A DNA stretch of 64,000 nucleotides from Saccharomycopsis fibuligera x Saccharomycopsis cf. fibuligera (taxonomy: Eukaryota; Ascomycota; Saccharomycetes; Ascoideales; Saccharomycopsidaceae): NCBI GenBank assembly GCA_001936135.1, contig CP012812.1:930001-994000 (forward strand). The letters run 5' to 3'. Below are positions 1 to 11,000 of the stretch, piece by piece. The position numbers and the translations under genes are program-made. A model generated the notes under the pieces. That model did not search any database. It saw nothing but the letters and a program-made list of their open reading frames with translations, and was not told the DNA's origin. Every line of letters begins with the position of its first letter. Positions within the stretch are counted from its first letter, which is position 1.

Positions 1-241
1 AATTATTTATCAATTCCATTGCATTATCCATATCAGCAGCCCTAGATTTCAGTGTAGTGCCTCGGCATTCTTCGTCATCTTTGTCTTTGTCTTCATGCGT
101 CTTATTCTCTTGGGTATCAAGACAATCAATGTCAGGAGTTCGCGTAATTTTCGGGACATTAAACTTCAAAGTGGCTAATTTCCCAGCATCTTTCAATTTT
201 CCGGGATATTTGCTTGACAAAGCAGCTGCTTTTCTGAGCAT
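1..241 (-). CDS. Partial ORF leaving the left edge, unknown protein
   Basis: A reverse-strand frame stays open from an ATG at 241-239 to the window edge, 80 codons. An in-frame stop lies just upstream at 280-278, so the ATG is the first possible start unless an upstream exon exists. The N-terminus begins MLRKAAALSSKYPGKLKDAG, which is basic and could suit a mitochondrial or nuclear protein. A charged stretch rich in Lys, Asp and Glu follows. I do not recognise the family. It would be divergent from the acidic-protein gene at 714. An open frame of this length can arise by chance, so the call is tentative. Confidence 0.4.
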   Translation of the reverse strand, partial: MLRKAAALSSKYPGKLKDAGKLATLKFNVPKITRTPDIDCLDTQENKTHEDKDKDDEECRGTTLKSRAADMDNAMELINN

Positions 242-713
242 TAATGGCAAATCACGTAAGCGCAGCGTTTGTGAATGTTATTCGGTGTTAGTGTTGATGT
301 TGATGCTACTGATGCTATCTATGCCACTTGCGATGAGGAGATGCCCGATGGCGTTGATTTTCGGCAAGGTAATAATTTCTTTTATTTTGCATTTTTCTTG
401 CTTGCATTGCATATGAAAACGACAGCAGGAAACAAAAAATAAAAAATAACATTCTCACAGTGTTTTGGTTATCGCCTTCAAATTGACAATCACAACACTA
501 GGAGTAGCAATATAGGCCGGAATCACTCAATTACTTTGGTAAGTTTGTATTATATTTGCGTTTTTCTTGTTGGAGCATTATTTTTAAATCATATCGACTT
601 TGGAGAGTTGCAAACTATATTATAGTGTATCATTTGCAAATTTATTTACAATTAAAGCACCAAAGACAAAAAGTTGAAGATAGCCATATAAATAACTAAA
701 ATCGTTAAGCACT
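242..713. other. Intergenic region, divergent promoter
   Basis: 472 bases between the left-edge reverse ORF and the acidic-protein gene. A short plus-strand ORF starts at 275 but has no recognisable features. The last 100 bases are AT-rich and probably form the promoter and leader of the gene at 714. No RNA gene is seen. Confidence 0.4.
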
Positions 714-3011
714 ATGAGTGAATTGGACACTTCTATGACTGAGAGAGGATCTGACATAGACATGAACGATAATGGGACAGATGTCAATATTGTGGAGACC
801 CCATTAGAGGCCGTCAGCCAAGATGACGAGGTTGTAAATGATGAAGATAAAGAAGAGGTTATTTCTGAAGAATTGGCTCCAGAAATAGAGAAACATAATT
901 TTGGTCAAGTAGATAGCGAATTGCACCCAGAAAGCACGGCGAGACAGGACTGGAAGTTTGATGATAGCGAAGAGGCTAATTTATCTTATGAAGAGACTTC
1001 TGTGATTGTTGATAATGAACCTCTGGATGGGACTTATATTCTGGACAATCCAGGCGAAGGAAATGCAGATAAGGATAAGGACCAGACCAATATTGATGAA
1101 GGTTATGATAACGATAATAAAGATGAAGATGATGACGAAGAAAATGATGAAGAAGAAGAAGATGAAGATGGTGATGAGGGGAAGGAGGGGAAGGAGAAAG
1201 AAAAGACTAATGATGCAAACAAAAGTGTAGAAGTGAATGATTTGAGTGATAGCGAGTTCTTCAACAATGACGCTTCTATCGACAAAGATGATATCAATGC
1301 GGCTGATATGCGGGATGGCGACTTCGAAGCAAAAACTGTGATTGATAATCATGCAGTATCATCAGATAACCCGTTAGATTCTGATGCTGAGCAGGTTGAG
1401 ATAAATAATGAAAAAGTTACTGTACTGCTGACGCGAGATAAAAAGCCACAGACAAAGTCGACAAGTCTGCTTTCAGAAAATGGTCTGCAAGAGTCACATA
1501 ACCAAACAAATATGAAAGAAAGCGCTAACATTGAATTACACAAAGATACCGAGACCAAGAATAACGATTTTGAGGTGGTAGAGCTTGTTGATAGTGATGA
1601 CGAATTAAATAACAAAAAAGAAAAAGAAGAAGAAGAAGAAGAAGAGGAAAACGATCATGTGTTTGTTGATCTGGATGACAATGATGAGGTTTTCATATAT
1701 GACCAGAGAAACGTGGATAATAGCAAAGAGAGCCACAGAAAACAAACCAACAATAATGAAGAACCGCTAGTTGTGTCATCTGAAAGATTGATGGACTTCC
1801 CTGTATTATTGAAAGCTAGAGATAAAACCTTTCTTGCTTTCCATTTTGTGGATAATGGATCAGATATTCAGCATTTCCGGAATTTGCCAGTATTATTTGA
1901 AAATGGCGATTTGATCAATGAAAAAATGGAAACTTTTTTTCCTTTTTTGAGAAACGCCTTTATCAAGGCCGATAAACCTTTTGCTATTTCCCATGAGTTG
2001 GTGCTCGAGTTTCTGGCCTTGAATTTGTCGCTTAGCGAAGATAATATTTATTGCACAGAGGTTTCTTTTGCAGACATTACTGCCTTATTTTCCCAACTCA
2101 ATCATAATACCCCAGAGGATAGACGCTACGATGTGCTAGTGATAAAACTTGCCACCAGAGAGCGATTTAGTAGCCAGTTTAACGGGTTGCTTGAGGACAT
2201 TAATCATGGTAAAGGGTTCACAGACATTCGCAGATCAAATGGTCCAATTAAAGTTCTGAGAAAACGCTCATCAGACAACAAAAGTGATATTGTTGTGGTG
2301 AATGATGAGTCGGATAATGAAGAACTTGAAGAAGTGCTTGACTTGAACAATGCTGAAAAAACTAATGCTGATGCATCTCTAGATGCCATCGATGATGATA
2401 AGGAAAGCACTGGCTCCAAAACAAGCCAACAGGAAAATTTACCAGTGTTCAGTGATGATATATTAGCAAAAAAAGATGGTAATGTCCCATCTGAGGCGCC
2501 GAGTGATGATGAAAATATGGAGGTAACAGCTGAGCCTGAGAGTGTTACGGAGGGTGACATTGCCAAGACGACAACTAAACTAGAGCAAAAAGAAAACGGA
2601 GAAAAAACAAAGGAAAATGATGAATTATTGAAGAACACTGAATCAACATATAATGACTCAAACACAGAGACAGAAAAAGGAGAGGGCGAAGAATATAAAG
2701 GTGTTGATGAAAACCACGATAATGATGATTTTGAAGTGTCAGAGAAACCGCAATTGTCACCATCTCAAGCTAATATTGCTACTGATGCTGGAACAGATAG
2801 CAACGAAATTGAAATTAGTGAAAATGAAGGAGCTGGTGACAATATCGGTGAAGGTGACTTCAGTGGAGAAGAAAAAGATAATGATTCAAAAATTGAAGCC
2901 CAAGAAATTGGAAATCAACCTCAACAAGACAGCCAGCTGTTGAAGCACAGTCGAGATGAAGACAATGCTGAAGATGGTGCAGGTATTGCAGAGAAAAAAC
3001 TCAAAGTATAA
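714..3011 (+). CDS. Acidic, largely disordered protein with a central folded region, unknown function
   Basis: 765 aa from the ATG at 714. Residues 1-350 and 505-745 are dominated by Asp, Glu, Asn and Ser, with several pure acidic runs, and should be disordered. Residues about 352-500 differ: hydrophobic strands and helices such as DFPVLLKARDKTFLAFHF and EFLALNLSLSEDNIYCTEVS suggest one compact domain. The protein ends in a basic KKLKV that could be a nuclear signal. The architecture resembles nuclear chromatin or histone-handling proteins, but I do not recognise the family and assign no function. The stop is followed 40 bases later by a long ACT array. Confidence 0.8.
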   Translation: MSELDTSMTERGSDIDMNDNGTDVNIVETPLEAVSQDDEVVNDEDKEEVISEELAPEIEKHNFGQVDSELHPESTARQDWKFDDSEEANLSYEETSVIVDNEPLDGTYILDNPGEGNADKDKDQTNIDEGYDNDNKDEDDDEENDEEEEDEDGDEGKEGKEKEKTNDANKSVEVNDLSDSEFFNNDASIDKDDINAADMRDGDFEAKTVIDNHAVSSDNPLDSDAEQVEINNEKVTVLLTRDKKPQTKSTSLLSENGLQESHNQTNMKESANIELHKDTETKNNDFEVVELVDSDDELNNKKEKEEEEEEEENDHVFVDLDDNDEVFIYDQRNVDNSKESHRKQTNNNEEPLVVSSERLMDFPVLLKARDKTFLAFHFVDNGSDIQHFRNLPVLFENGDLINEKMETFFPFLRNAFIKADKPFAISHELVLEFLALNLSLSEDNIYCTEVSFADITALFSQLNHNTPEDRRYDVLVIKLATRERFSSQFNGLLEDINHGKGFTDIRRSNGPIKVLRKRSSDNKSDIVVVNDESDNEELEEVLDLNNAEKTNADASLDAIDDDKESTGSKTSQQENLPVFSDDILAKKDGNVPSEAPSDDENMEVTAEPESVTEGDIAKTTTKLEQKENGEKTKENDELLKNTESTYNDSNTETEKGEGEEYKGVDENHDNDDFEVSEKPQLSPSQANIATDAGTDSNEIEISENEGAGDNIGEGDFSGEEKDNDSKIEAQEIGNQPQQDSQLLKHSRDEDNAEDGAGIAEKKLKV

Positions 3012-3051
3012 AAAAAAGGTTTAAAATAGTAATATTAATACTAAATCAACG

Positions 3052-3160
<109 letters not shown>

Positions 3161-3815
3161 TTACCATTACTACTGTCATTATTCAATAGAACCCAGTGTT
3201 TGTCTTGCTTTTTGTTTTATTTACTTCCTTTGATGCTGCGTTTCTCTTTCTCATTTGTTTCACATTAGATTAGTATATAGGATTTTGAAGTTGGGTTTTG
3301 GTTTATGTAGGCTCTTTTTTAGTATTTGGCATTAATTTTCTCATAATTGAGTCGTTGAAATCATACTTTTATGACTTGATTTCGAACAAAAAGCTTTTGG
3401 TGGGAAGTGAAGCAGCTGAGGCTCGGCTCAATGGGACACAGTGAGATTTTGCTGGCGGTGTTTGCATTTTGTACCCTCTCCACCTAATATAAATCAAACA
3501 TATATGGCAATAGTTGGTTTTCGTTTTGATTTAGTATAGCTTGAAATAAATGTACGAAGTGTGTGTGTATATATATATAATTTAGGACCCCGCGGGATTA
3601 CCTGCCAGGAATAAAAAAAAAAAGGCCTTTTTCTCGTGATGAAGAGAAGAGTTGAAACGCAAAATGAGTTTGACATTAATTAATGTATACATTCACGTAA
3701 GGATAGCATTGTTCTTGCACTAGTGGCAGCATACAAGAATGCAGATGCTCAATTCTGAAACATAAACTAAGACTTCTTAAAGCTAGTCCCAAGCTTGAAC
3801 ATTCGCATAAGTATG

Positions 3816-3868
3816 AAAAAAAAAAAAAAAAAAAAAAAAAGAAAAAAAGAAAAAAAGAAAAAAAGGAG
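3816..3868. repeat. Poly-A tract followed by AAAAAAAG repeats
   Basis: A run of 25 A residues is followed by three GAAAAAAA units. On the YAK1 strand it reads as a T-rich tract a few dozen bases after the stop, so it probably lies in the YAK1 3' UTR. Confidence 0.85.
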
Positions 3869-3890
3869 AAAATTCCAAGCAGAGATTCGC

Positions 3891-6800
3891 TTACTGTACA
3901 GGAAACTTGAAGCTATTTATACCAGCATTACCAGCATCCTCTGCAGTGAAGGAATATTTCTGCTTATAGAGTGGCTGCGATTGCTGTTGCTGCGACTGTG
4001 ACTGTCCAGTATAAGGTGCAACATTATTGTTATTCATGCCATTACTGCCATTAACGCCTAAGTAAAGATCATTGTCATTGGCAAAATACGATCCTGTAGA
4101 TACTCTATTAGAGACAGATGGATTGATTGCTGATGTTGACAACTGGCCTCTGCGATGCATATTAGCAATTCGTTGTCTGCCACCATGATTCCCAAGATGC
4201 GAGCTGTTAGGAAACCCACTGAAATTGTTACTACTGCTAGAGTTAGATATGCCTGGTGGAGTCCAATTTTCATCGTATTGTAAGTCGTTGACAAACGGAT
4301 GGGCAATTGCTTGTTGTGGAGTCCATCTTTCCAAAGGGTTGATGTTCAAGATCCCTTTGATGAAATGGAGCAAGTTGAGTCTTTCACTGAGCTCTTTCTC
4401 ACTGAGATTTATTGACGATGATCGTTTTGAACTGGATTTCTCCAATAGCGATTTTGGCTGATAATCAAGGATAATTCTGTCCAACTCTGAAGTTTTGAAA
4501 TAGTTTGTGGACGGTTTTTCATTAAGCCGGAATTCTTTGGAATATTTTTCCATGGATTTCAATTTATACTTGTAGAATGCGGTTGAATTGTCATCATTGG
4601 AAACTAGTTGAGAATTAGTTGTTGGATTGGCAAAAGCTCTTGAGGAAGGATATGCTGGAACTTTTTCCATGAAATTCATAGAGTTTTTTCCCATTTCAAT
4701 CATCCATGTGGAAGGATACCCGAATATGTCCACAATACGGCATAACTGATTATACTGACTGTTACCAGGAAGCAAGGGCAAACCTAAAAACAATTCTGCT
4801 ACAATGCAACCAAATGACCACATGTCAATGGCGCTTGTATATGGGAGTCCCAAAATAATTTCTGGAGCTCTGTAGAATCGAGATTGAATGTAAGTGTATA
4901 CCGTTTGCCTTTCATCACAAGCACTACCAAAGTCAATAATTTTCAAATCTGGACTATCTGGATTCACTAGCAAAATGTTCTCTGGTTTCAAATCGCAATG
5001 AATAATTTTGAACGTCTTCAAGACAATTAACGAGCTTAGAAGTTGTCTAGAAAACGATTTGATTAAGCCCATATCCAATCCGTTGAAATGATTTTGTTTA
5101 ATTAACTCGTACAAATTGCTAGAAAGCAATTCAAAGGCAATGCACAAATGACGACGGTGCAAAAACCTGTCTTTGAGTCTCAAGAAATGATGCTTGTCTA
5201 ACGGATCAATTTTATGATTGATAGTTTCCAATATTGACACTTCATTCAAGGATTGGTGCATACAAACAGGGTCAGATTTGATGACTTTCACTGCCACAAT
5301 TTCCTTGTTTATCAAATTTTGACATTTCACCACTTGACCAAATGAGCCATGCCCAAGTATGTCTAGAACTAAATACTTTCTAGATTCCTCAGTTCCAAGA
5401 ACATCATTTACATAAAGAATATAATCTGTGTTATCATTGTCATAGTTGTTATTCAATTTTGGTTCAGATGGTTTGGTTAGTACTCTTCTTGGATTTCGCG
5501 ATAGTTGGTAGTTAAATTGTGGACAACATAAAGAGTATGAAGTTGCAATTGAGACAGTGAGGGCTTTCAACGGTGACACCTGTTCCAATCCCAAAGAAGC
5601 TCTGCGGTATTTTGATTGACCATTTATAATCGGTGTGAGCTCTTCCCGAGAATTGACTTTTTTAATACTAGGGGCATCCAAATGCCGTACTTGCATTGAT
5701 TGTGACTGTTCATTGTAATGATTTTGCTGTTGTTGCTGTTGATTCTGCGGCTGCTGCTGAAAATCATAATGTGGTAGCTGAGGTGCAGGATGCGAATATT
5801 CATTATTGTTAGTCAATCCAAATTGTGGCACATAGGCATTATCCCTAGAGAATACGCTGATGCTTTGGCCTCTTTTATGACCGCCTGGTGGTAACTGAAG
5901 GCGCACTGAATTATCAGCAAAATAAGGTATCGGAGCAGGAGCTCGCGACGGAGGAATAAATTGCTGAGTTTGAGGCTGCTGCCGCTGAGGCAGCTGCTCT
6001 TGCTGCTGTGGTTGTGATTGTGGTTGTGATTGCCGCTGCTGCTGCTGCTGCTGTACTAGCTGTTGCTGATTAAGGAAAAGACGGGAGTCATTCGTGTCGT
6101 TTTCGTAATGCGTTGGTAATTGTGAATTGAAGGCAAGTGGCCTTTGTGAAGTAGTTTGCGTACCATAGGCGGAACTTACTGGATTTTGCTGGTGTACATA
6201 ATTCATGTCTGGGAAGCTTTCCTGGTGGCGACTTGGTAGTTGTTGTTGTTGTTGTTGTGGAGGCTGTAGCTGTGAAAATTGAGAAAGTGAATTATTCGAT
6301 ATTTGGCCATGTAACACTTTTGCAGGAGATCTATTTGATGGAGACTGATTTGGGCTATACCAGGATCCAGACAACCCTCTGTTGGTATTGTTGGTAATCG
6401 TTGTGGTGGCGCTAGGCGGACCGGAAAGTATATCGCTGCTATTATCTGTGCTGATGCTCTGGTTGACTATATTGTTCAAACTGGCAACATTGTTATTGTG
6501 GCTCCTGCCATTCACTAGGTTATTATTTGAATTGGATAGCGACAGTGTATGAACGTGCATTGGCAAAGGTGGTAAGTTTGCGGTTACTGGAGAAGCGTTT
6601 TCGCTGTAAAATGATGAGTAACTGCCCAAATAGCTGGAGGAAGAGCGTTGATGATGATGGTAAAGGTTGGGGTGTTGAGGTCTCTGCGAATGAATTGGAG
6701 ATAAGGCATCATTTTTGCTTGGCGGCTGTACAGCTTGATTATAATAAATGTTATTATATGCTCCAGAACCCAAATTCATCAGGTTCAAAGTTGCTGAGCT

Positions 6801-7058
6801 TGGTGTTATTGGAGTGTTTCTTAAAGAGCCCAAATTTCCGTAACTGTTGTTGTTGCTAGTAGGGATGATGGTAAGCTTGATAGGATTCTTTTGCTTTTGT
6901 ATTTTGCTAGAACTCGCTAGAGTATTAGATTGCTGTTTGTTGGTTGCTGTTAATGGCATGTCGACTTTATTTTGGTCGTAGCTGTGACTATTTTCGTTTC
7001 TATAGGCAGCATTGTAATGGCCCAGAAACTGCAGGTCGTTGTAGTTGTAACCTGACAT
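3891..7058 (-). CDS. YAK1: DYRK-family protein kinase Yak1
   Basis: 1055 aa from the ATG at 7058-7056. The first 550 residues are a low-complexity region rich in Gln, Asn, Ser and Pro with several poly-Gln runs. The kinase domain covers about residues 560-925: glycine loop GHGSFGQVVK, catalytic loop HCDLKPEN near 686, DFGSACDE, then QTVYTYIQSRFYRAPE near 722. That last segment is the DYRK activation loop with the autophosphorylated Tyr, and the HCD (not HRD) and SACDE features point to Yak1 rather than another CMGC kinase. In yeast Yak1 opposes PKA/Ras growth signalling and responds to glucose, stress and TOR; in Candida albicans it is linked to hyphal growth. The C-terminal 130 residues are again Asn/Gln-rich. 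The gene is divergent from HFM1. Confidence 0.95.
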   Translation of the reverse strand: MSGYNYNDLQFLGHYNAAYRNENSHSYDQNKVDMPLTATNKQQSNTLASSSKIQKQKNPIKLTIIPTSNNNSYGNLGSLRNTPITPSSATLNLMNLGSGAYNNIYYNQAVQPPSKNDALSPIHSQRPQHPNLYHHHQRSSSSYLGSYSSFYSENASPVTANLPPLPMHVHTLSLSNSNNNLVNGRSHNNNVASLNNIVNQSISTDNSSDILSGPPSATTTITNNTNRGLSGSWYSPNQSPSNRSPAKVLHGQISNNSLSQFSQLQPPQQQQQQLPSRHQESFPDMNYVHQQNPVSSAYGTQTTSQRPLAFNSQLPTHYENDTNDSRLFLNQQQLVQQQQQQRQSQPQSQPQQQEQLPQRQQPQTQQFIPPSRAPAPIPYFADNSVRLQLPPGGHKRGQSISVFSRDNAYVPQFGLTNNNEYSHPAPQLPHYDFQQQPQNQQQQQQNHYNEQSQSMQVRHLDAPSIKKVNSREELTPIINGQSKYRRASLGLEQVSPLKALTVSIATSYSLCCPQFNYQLSRNPRRVLTKPSEPKLNNNYDNDNTDYILYVNDVLGTEESRKYLVLDILGHGSFGQVVKCQNLINKEIVAVKVIKSDPVCMHQSLNEVSILETINHKIDPLDKHHFLRLKDRFLHRRHLCIAFELLSSNLYELIKQNHFNGLDMGLIKSFSRQLLSSLIVLKTFKIIHCDLKPENILLVNPDSPDLKIIDFGSACDERQTVYTYIQSRFYRAPEIILGLPYTSAIDMWSFGCIVAELFLGLPLLPGNSQYNQLCRIVDIFGYPSTWMIEMGKNSMNFMEKVPAYPSSRAFANPTTNSQLVSNDDNSTAFYKYKLKSMEKYSKEFRLNEKPSTNYFKTSELDRIILDYQPKSLLEKSSSKRSSSINLSEKELSERLNLLHFIKGILNINPLERWTPQQAIAHPFVNDLQYDENWTPPGISNSSSSNNFSGFPNSSHLGNHGGRQRIANMHRRGQLSTSAINPSVSNRVSTGSYFANDNDLYLGVNGSNGMNNNNVAPYTGQSQSQQQQSQPLYKQKYSFTAEDAGNAGINSFKFPVQ

Positions 7059-8024
7059 TGGAAGCTAAAGGAGCACACTTTGTTGTTGCAGCTGCTTTAC
7101 CCTAAGGCAGATGATTCAGAATGCTATTGATTGCAGATAAACCAATGACAGATTGCGATATGTTAAAGATCAGCTTCGGGCAGTAACCTGGGGATTTCTT
7201 CTTTTGTTTTTTAAGTTGGCAGTTGCTCTAACTGAATGTGACAGCAAAGGTACCGCGAATGAAGTGAGTAGCTAACCGCGCAGAAAAAAGGAAACGTATG
7301 ATTTGAAAATTTTGTTTGTGGGACTGCCTGGTGCCTGTGATAGAGGATTGATACACCTTAGAGATGATACGACGAGCCGCAGTGGTATATGGCGCGAGGC
7401 AGAAAGGTTGTCTGGTATTAATGATGACACTGGCTGTTCGAACAAGAGCGGGAGCAGGAGATGTCACAGGACAGCGCTAGTTCGTTTTCGCTGCTTGGAA
7501 TTTTGCTCGCGATACTCGAGACTTCCACCGCCCCAGTGGCGGGTGATAGCGCACGTGATCAATATCTTCCAGCCCAGCCCATACAAACACCCCACCGTCT
7601 TTAGCTACCTTGAGCACAGCGCTGTCAGAGCCTGGCGCTTTGACAGTTATGATCAAATTGATTGGATGTGGTATTATCAAAGAGCTATACCGCTTAGGTT
7701 TTGCCGGTTTCTAGTCGACTATCGACACTGGCGCTGATAGCAAATGCCCCAAACAGTTTCGTGTATATACCATGAGAATGGTTCAAATGTCAATGTTGGG
7801 CGGGGCACGTAGGCTGTTATGGGTCTGATTGTCGCATTGACGCTCAACTTCTCTTCTTTTGCTCCAGCAAACAGTGGCAAACAACAACAATTATTGGGCG
7901 CTAATCGAACAAGTGCCATATTACTATCGGGGAGGTAGACTTGTGTCATAAATGAATTTCTGCTTTGTGTCTTTCTGCCAAACTATCTCTTTTCACTAAC
8001 TGAAAGAACTATTAAGCGCCCCCA
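7059..8024. other. Divergent promoter region YAK1/HFM1
   Basis: 966 bases shared by the YAK1 and HFM1 promoters. It contains one CACGTG E-box at 7552-7557. ORFs of 67-144 codons occur on both strands, but they overlap one another; the longest opens at TTG and none shows family features, so I treat them as chance. CTTTGTGTC at 7963-7971 reads on the other strand as a partial match to the meiotic middle sporulation element core, about 55 bases before the HFM1 ATG. No URS1-like GGCGGC site was noticed. Confidence 0.5.
7552..7557. promoter_or_regulatory. CACGTG E-box, possible Cbf1 site
   Basis: Palindromic CACGTG followed by AT, so the reverse strand reads ATCACGTG, fitting the RTCACRTG Cbf1 consensus. 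It lies between divergent YAK1 and HFM1. Binding is inferred from the motif only. Confidence 0.3.
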
Positions 8025-11000
8025 ATGAGTTCCAACTTTTTGAACCTCTTGCAGGACTTTCTACTAAATGATGAGAACGATAATGGTGTCCTATCAAATG
8101 GTAAGAGAAACTGCTGCAGTTATTGACAAGTTCTCATATTGACCAAATAGAAACAGAGGTTCCTTCTTCTTCCAGCTACCAAGAGGAAAATGCCTCGGGC
8201 TTTGCGTACGGAGGTTCAGAAATACGCTTGCCTGCCTTCCATGACATTCAGCAGAGGCAAACCAGCCAAGCTCAACAACCATTATTTAATCCAGAAATTT
8301 CCAGGAATAGTAGTCGGCTTTCCGAAAATTCACTTGAGGACAGCTTTCAAACTGAAAACAGAGACCAATATGACTCTAAACCATCGTCTTTGGCCTCAAT
8401 GGATTACAGGCCAGTGATTAATAGTCTTTCACAGGATCAGTCTCCCTATTTTAAACAGTCATCGACGCCAACAACACAAAGGCACGAGTTTACAACTAAA
8501 CCACCATTAGCACAAAAACCATTTTTGAGGCAATATCCAGTCATAGATGACCAGATGGAACAACTACCTAATAGAATTAGAGGAATCTTCAAATTTTCAT
8601 CTTTCAACAAAATGCAAAAAGAGGCTTTCAATCCAATATTTAACCAACCTCATAATTGCGTAATAAGCTCTCCTACTGGTTCTGGGAAAACAGTATTGTT
8701 TGAACTTGCAATAATACGACTCTTCTTGAATAAAGATTGTATAGATTTGAACAATAACATGAAGGTTCTCTACATAGCGCCAACAAAGGCGCTATGCTCT
8801 GAGCGGTTAGAAGATTGGAGTAAGAAATTCAATCCGCTCAACATCTCTGTCGGAATGCTTACCAGTGATACAGCCTCATTCGAAACAGAAAAAGTGAAAA
8901 GTTCCAACATTATCATCTCAACTCCAGAAAAATGGGATCTGCTAACTCGTCGTTGGTTCGACTATATCAAACTTTTCAACCTTGTCAGGTTACTTCTTCT
9001 TGATGAAATTCATGTCATTAAAGATACACGTGGTGCAGTGCTTGAAGTGGTAACAACGAGAATGAACAGAATGTGCAAAAACCTTAGAATCATAGCACTT
9101 TCAGCAACAGTGCCCAATATTAGTGATATTTCACAATGGTTAAAAAAGAGCAGTGATAATAAGCATGAAAAGGCATTGACGCTAATTTTTGGCGAAGAAT
9201 ATAGGCCAGTGAAAATTAATAAAATTGTCTATGGTTACAGAAACTCTACAGATAACGACTTTATGTTTGATTCTTCTCTTAACAGCAAGTTGCTAGAAAT
9301 ACTTAGGCAGCAGAGCCATGGCAAGCCAGTGCTAATATTTTGTGCTACAAGAAAAATTGCCTCCAATACCGCTCAATATTTAAGCACTAATATGGAAATA
9401 CTACCTTTTGGCGGGCCACAAAAACCTTTCGTCATTCAAGACAGGGAAGCGAATGCATTAGCTCAAAAGGGAGTAGCCTTTCATCACGCTGGATTGCCAT
9501 ACAAAGATCGTACCACCATAGAATCTAATTTTTTGGAGGGCAATATTAAAATTCTCTGCTCAACTTCAACGTTAGCTGTTGGTGTTAATTTGCCCGCATA
9601 CCTTGTGATAATCAAGGGCACTAGATGCTGGGTAGAAGGCCAATTTGCTGAATATTCAGAATTGGATATTTTACAAATGATGGGCAGAGCCGGACGACCA
9701 CAATTTGAAACTGAAGGAGCAGCAGTAATTATGACACAAGAAAAAAACAAAAAGAAGTATGAAAGACTATTGCAAGGCACAGAAAAATTGGAAAGTTGCT
9801 TACATTTAAATATGTATGAGCATTTGGCGGCTGAAGTTGCGTTAAAAACGGTGGTGTCTGTCGAAAGTGCAGTGGATTGGTTAAGCTCGACTTTTTTTTA
9901 CACAAGATACCGTTTGAACCCTACAGCATACGAAGAGATTCAGTGGTTGAGAGAAATAAATTTGGACACTAGGCTCGCACTGTTTTGTGCAAAGCAGTTG
10001 AGCGAGTTGGCTAACAGCAAGATTATCCAACTTGATCCAGTCTCAAAGAGAAGTTATTCCAGTACTCCATTCGGCGATGCAATGTCCCGTCATTATGTAT
10101 TATTTGAAACAATGAAGAAGCTCGTAAGAGCGCCTCCTAAGCTCCAGCTAAATTCCATTTTAGAACTATTTTCTAAAGCAGACGAATTCAAAGAGCTCAA
10201 AATTAAGCGTGCAGAACAACGATTGTTTCGAGAGATTAGTGCTTCACCATTAATTAAATATGCATTGAAAACGAAAACCCCTAACCAACCTTTTGCTAAA
10301 GTTTTTTTACTCGTACAATATGAGCTAGGTGGGCTTGAATTTCCAAATTATAAAGGATCACAGAAATTGTATTATAACTTTAATACGGAGAAGATGCACT
10401 TATTTAAACAAAGCTCCAGATTACTTAGGTGTATGGTTGACACATTTGTTGAAAAAAAAGACGCAACTTCATTATTGAATACATTGAATTTGGGCCGTTC
10501 AATGGCGGGAAAATGTTGGGAAGATACGGCAATGATGCTTAGACAACTTGAAGGTATTGGCTTAGCTTACGTTCGCAAATTTATGAACCATAACATAATG
10601 AGCTTTGAGCAGGCGTCGAAGCTGAATGACAACAAGATTGAACACTTTTTGGGAATGAAACCGGGAAATGGACAAAAAGTTTTGAAAGATATTGCGTCTA
10701 TTCCGAAACTCTCGGTGAAATGCCAATTTATTTCATATAGTGTGCCTCGAGATGAAGCTCACGTAAATGCAACATTCAGTGTCACAGCGCAATGTTTGAA
10801 TCCAGAAAAAATTACACATTGGCATCGACAGCTAGTAATGGTTAATATTGTGACTACCATCAATAATGGAGAATTAGTTGATTTTCGAAGAATATTTGCT
10901 GGGAAATTGCAATCTGCCAAATCTTTCATATTGTCAGCAAAGCTAACTGATAAAAGCCAAAAAATTCAAAGTTACATTTCCTGTGAGGAGATTGCCAATA

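Noticed and set aside
275-434. Plus-strand ORF starting at an ATG at 275, with a GTAATA donor-like site
   Set aside because: No acceptor joins it convincingly to the gene at 714, and the donor is weak.
981-1352. Antisense ORF rich in Phe, Ile and Ser opposite the acidic runs
   Set aside because: GAT/GAA repeats read in reverse give ATC/TTC; it is a shadow of the coding strand.
7303-7737. 144-codon ORF between YAK1 and HFM1
   Set aside because: Opens at TTG, has no family features, overlaps several minus-strand ORFs, and lies in a divergent promoter region.
7994-8016. CACTAAC followed by TTAAG upstream of the HFM1 ATG, resembling a branch point and acceptor
   Set aside because: No convincing upstream exon or donor was found; the ATG at 8025 already gives a full model. 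A 5' UTR intron remains possible but unsupported.
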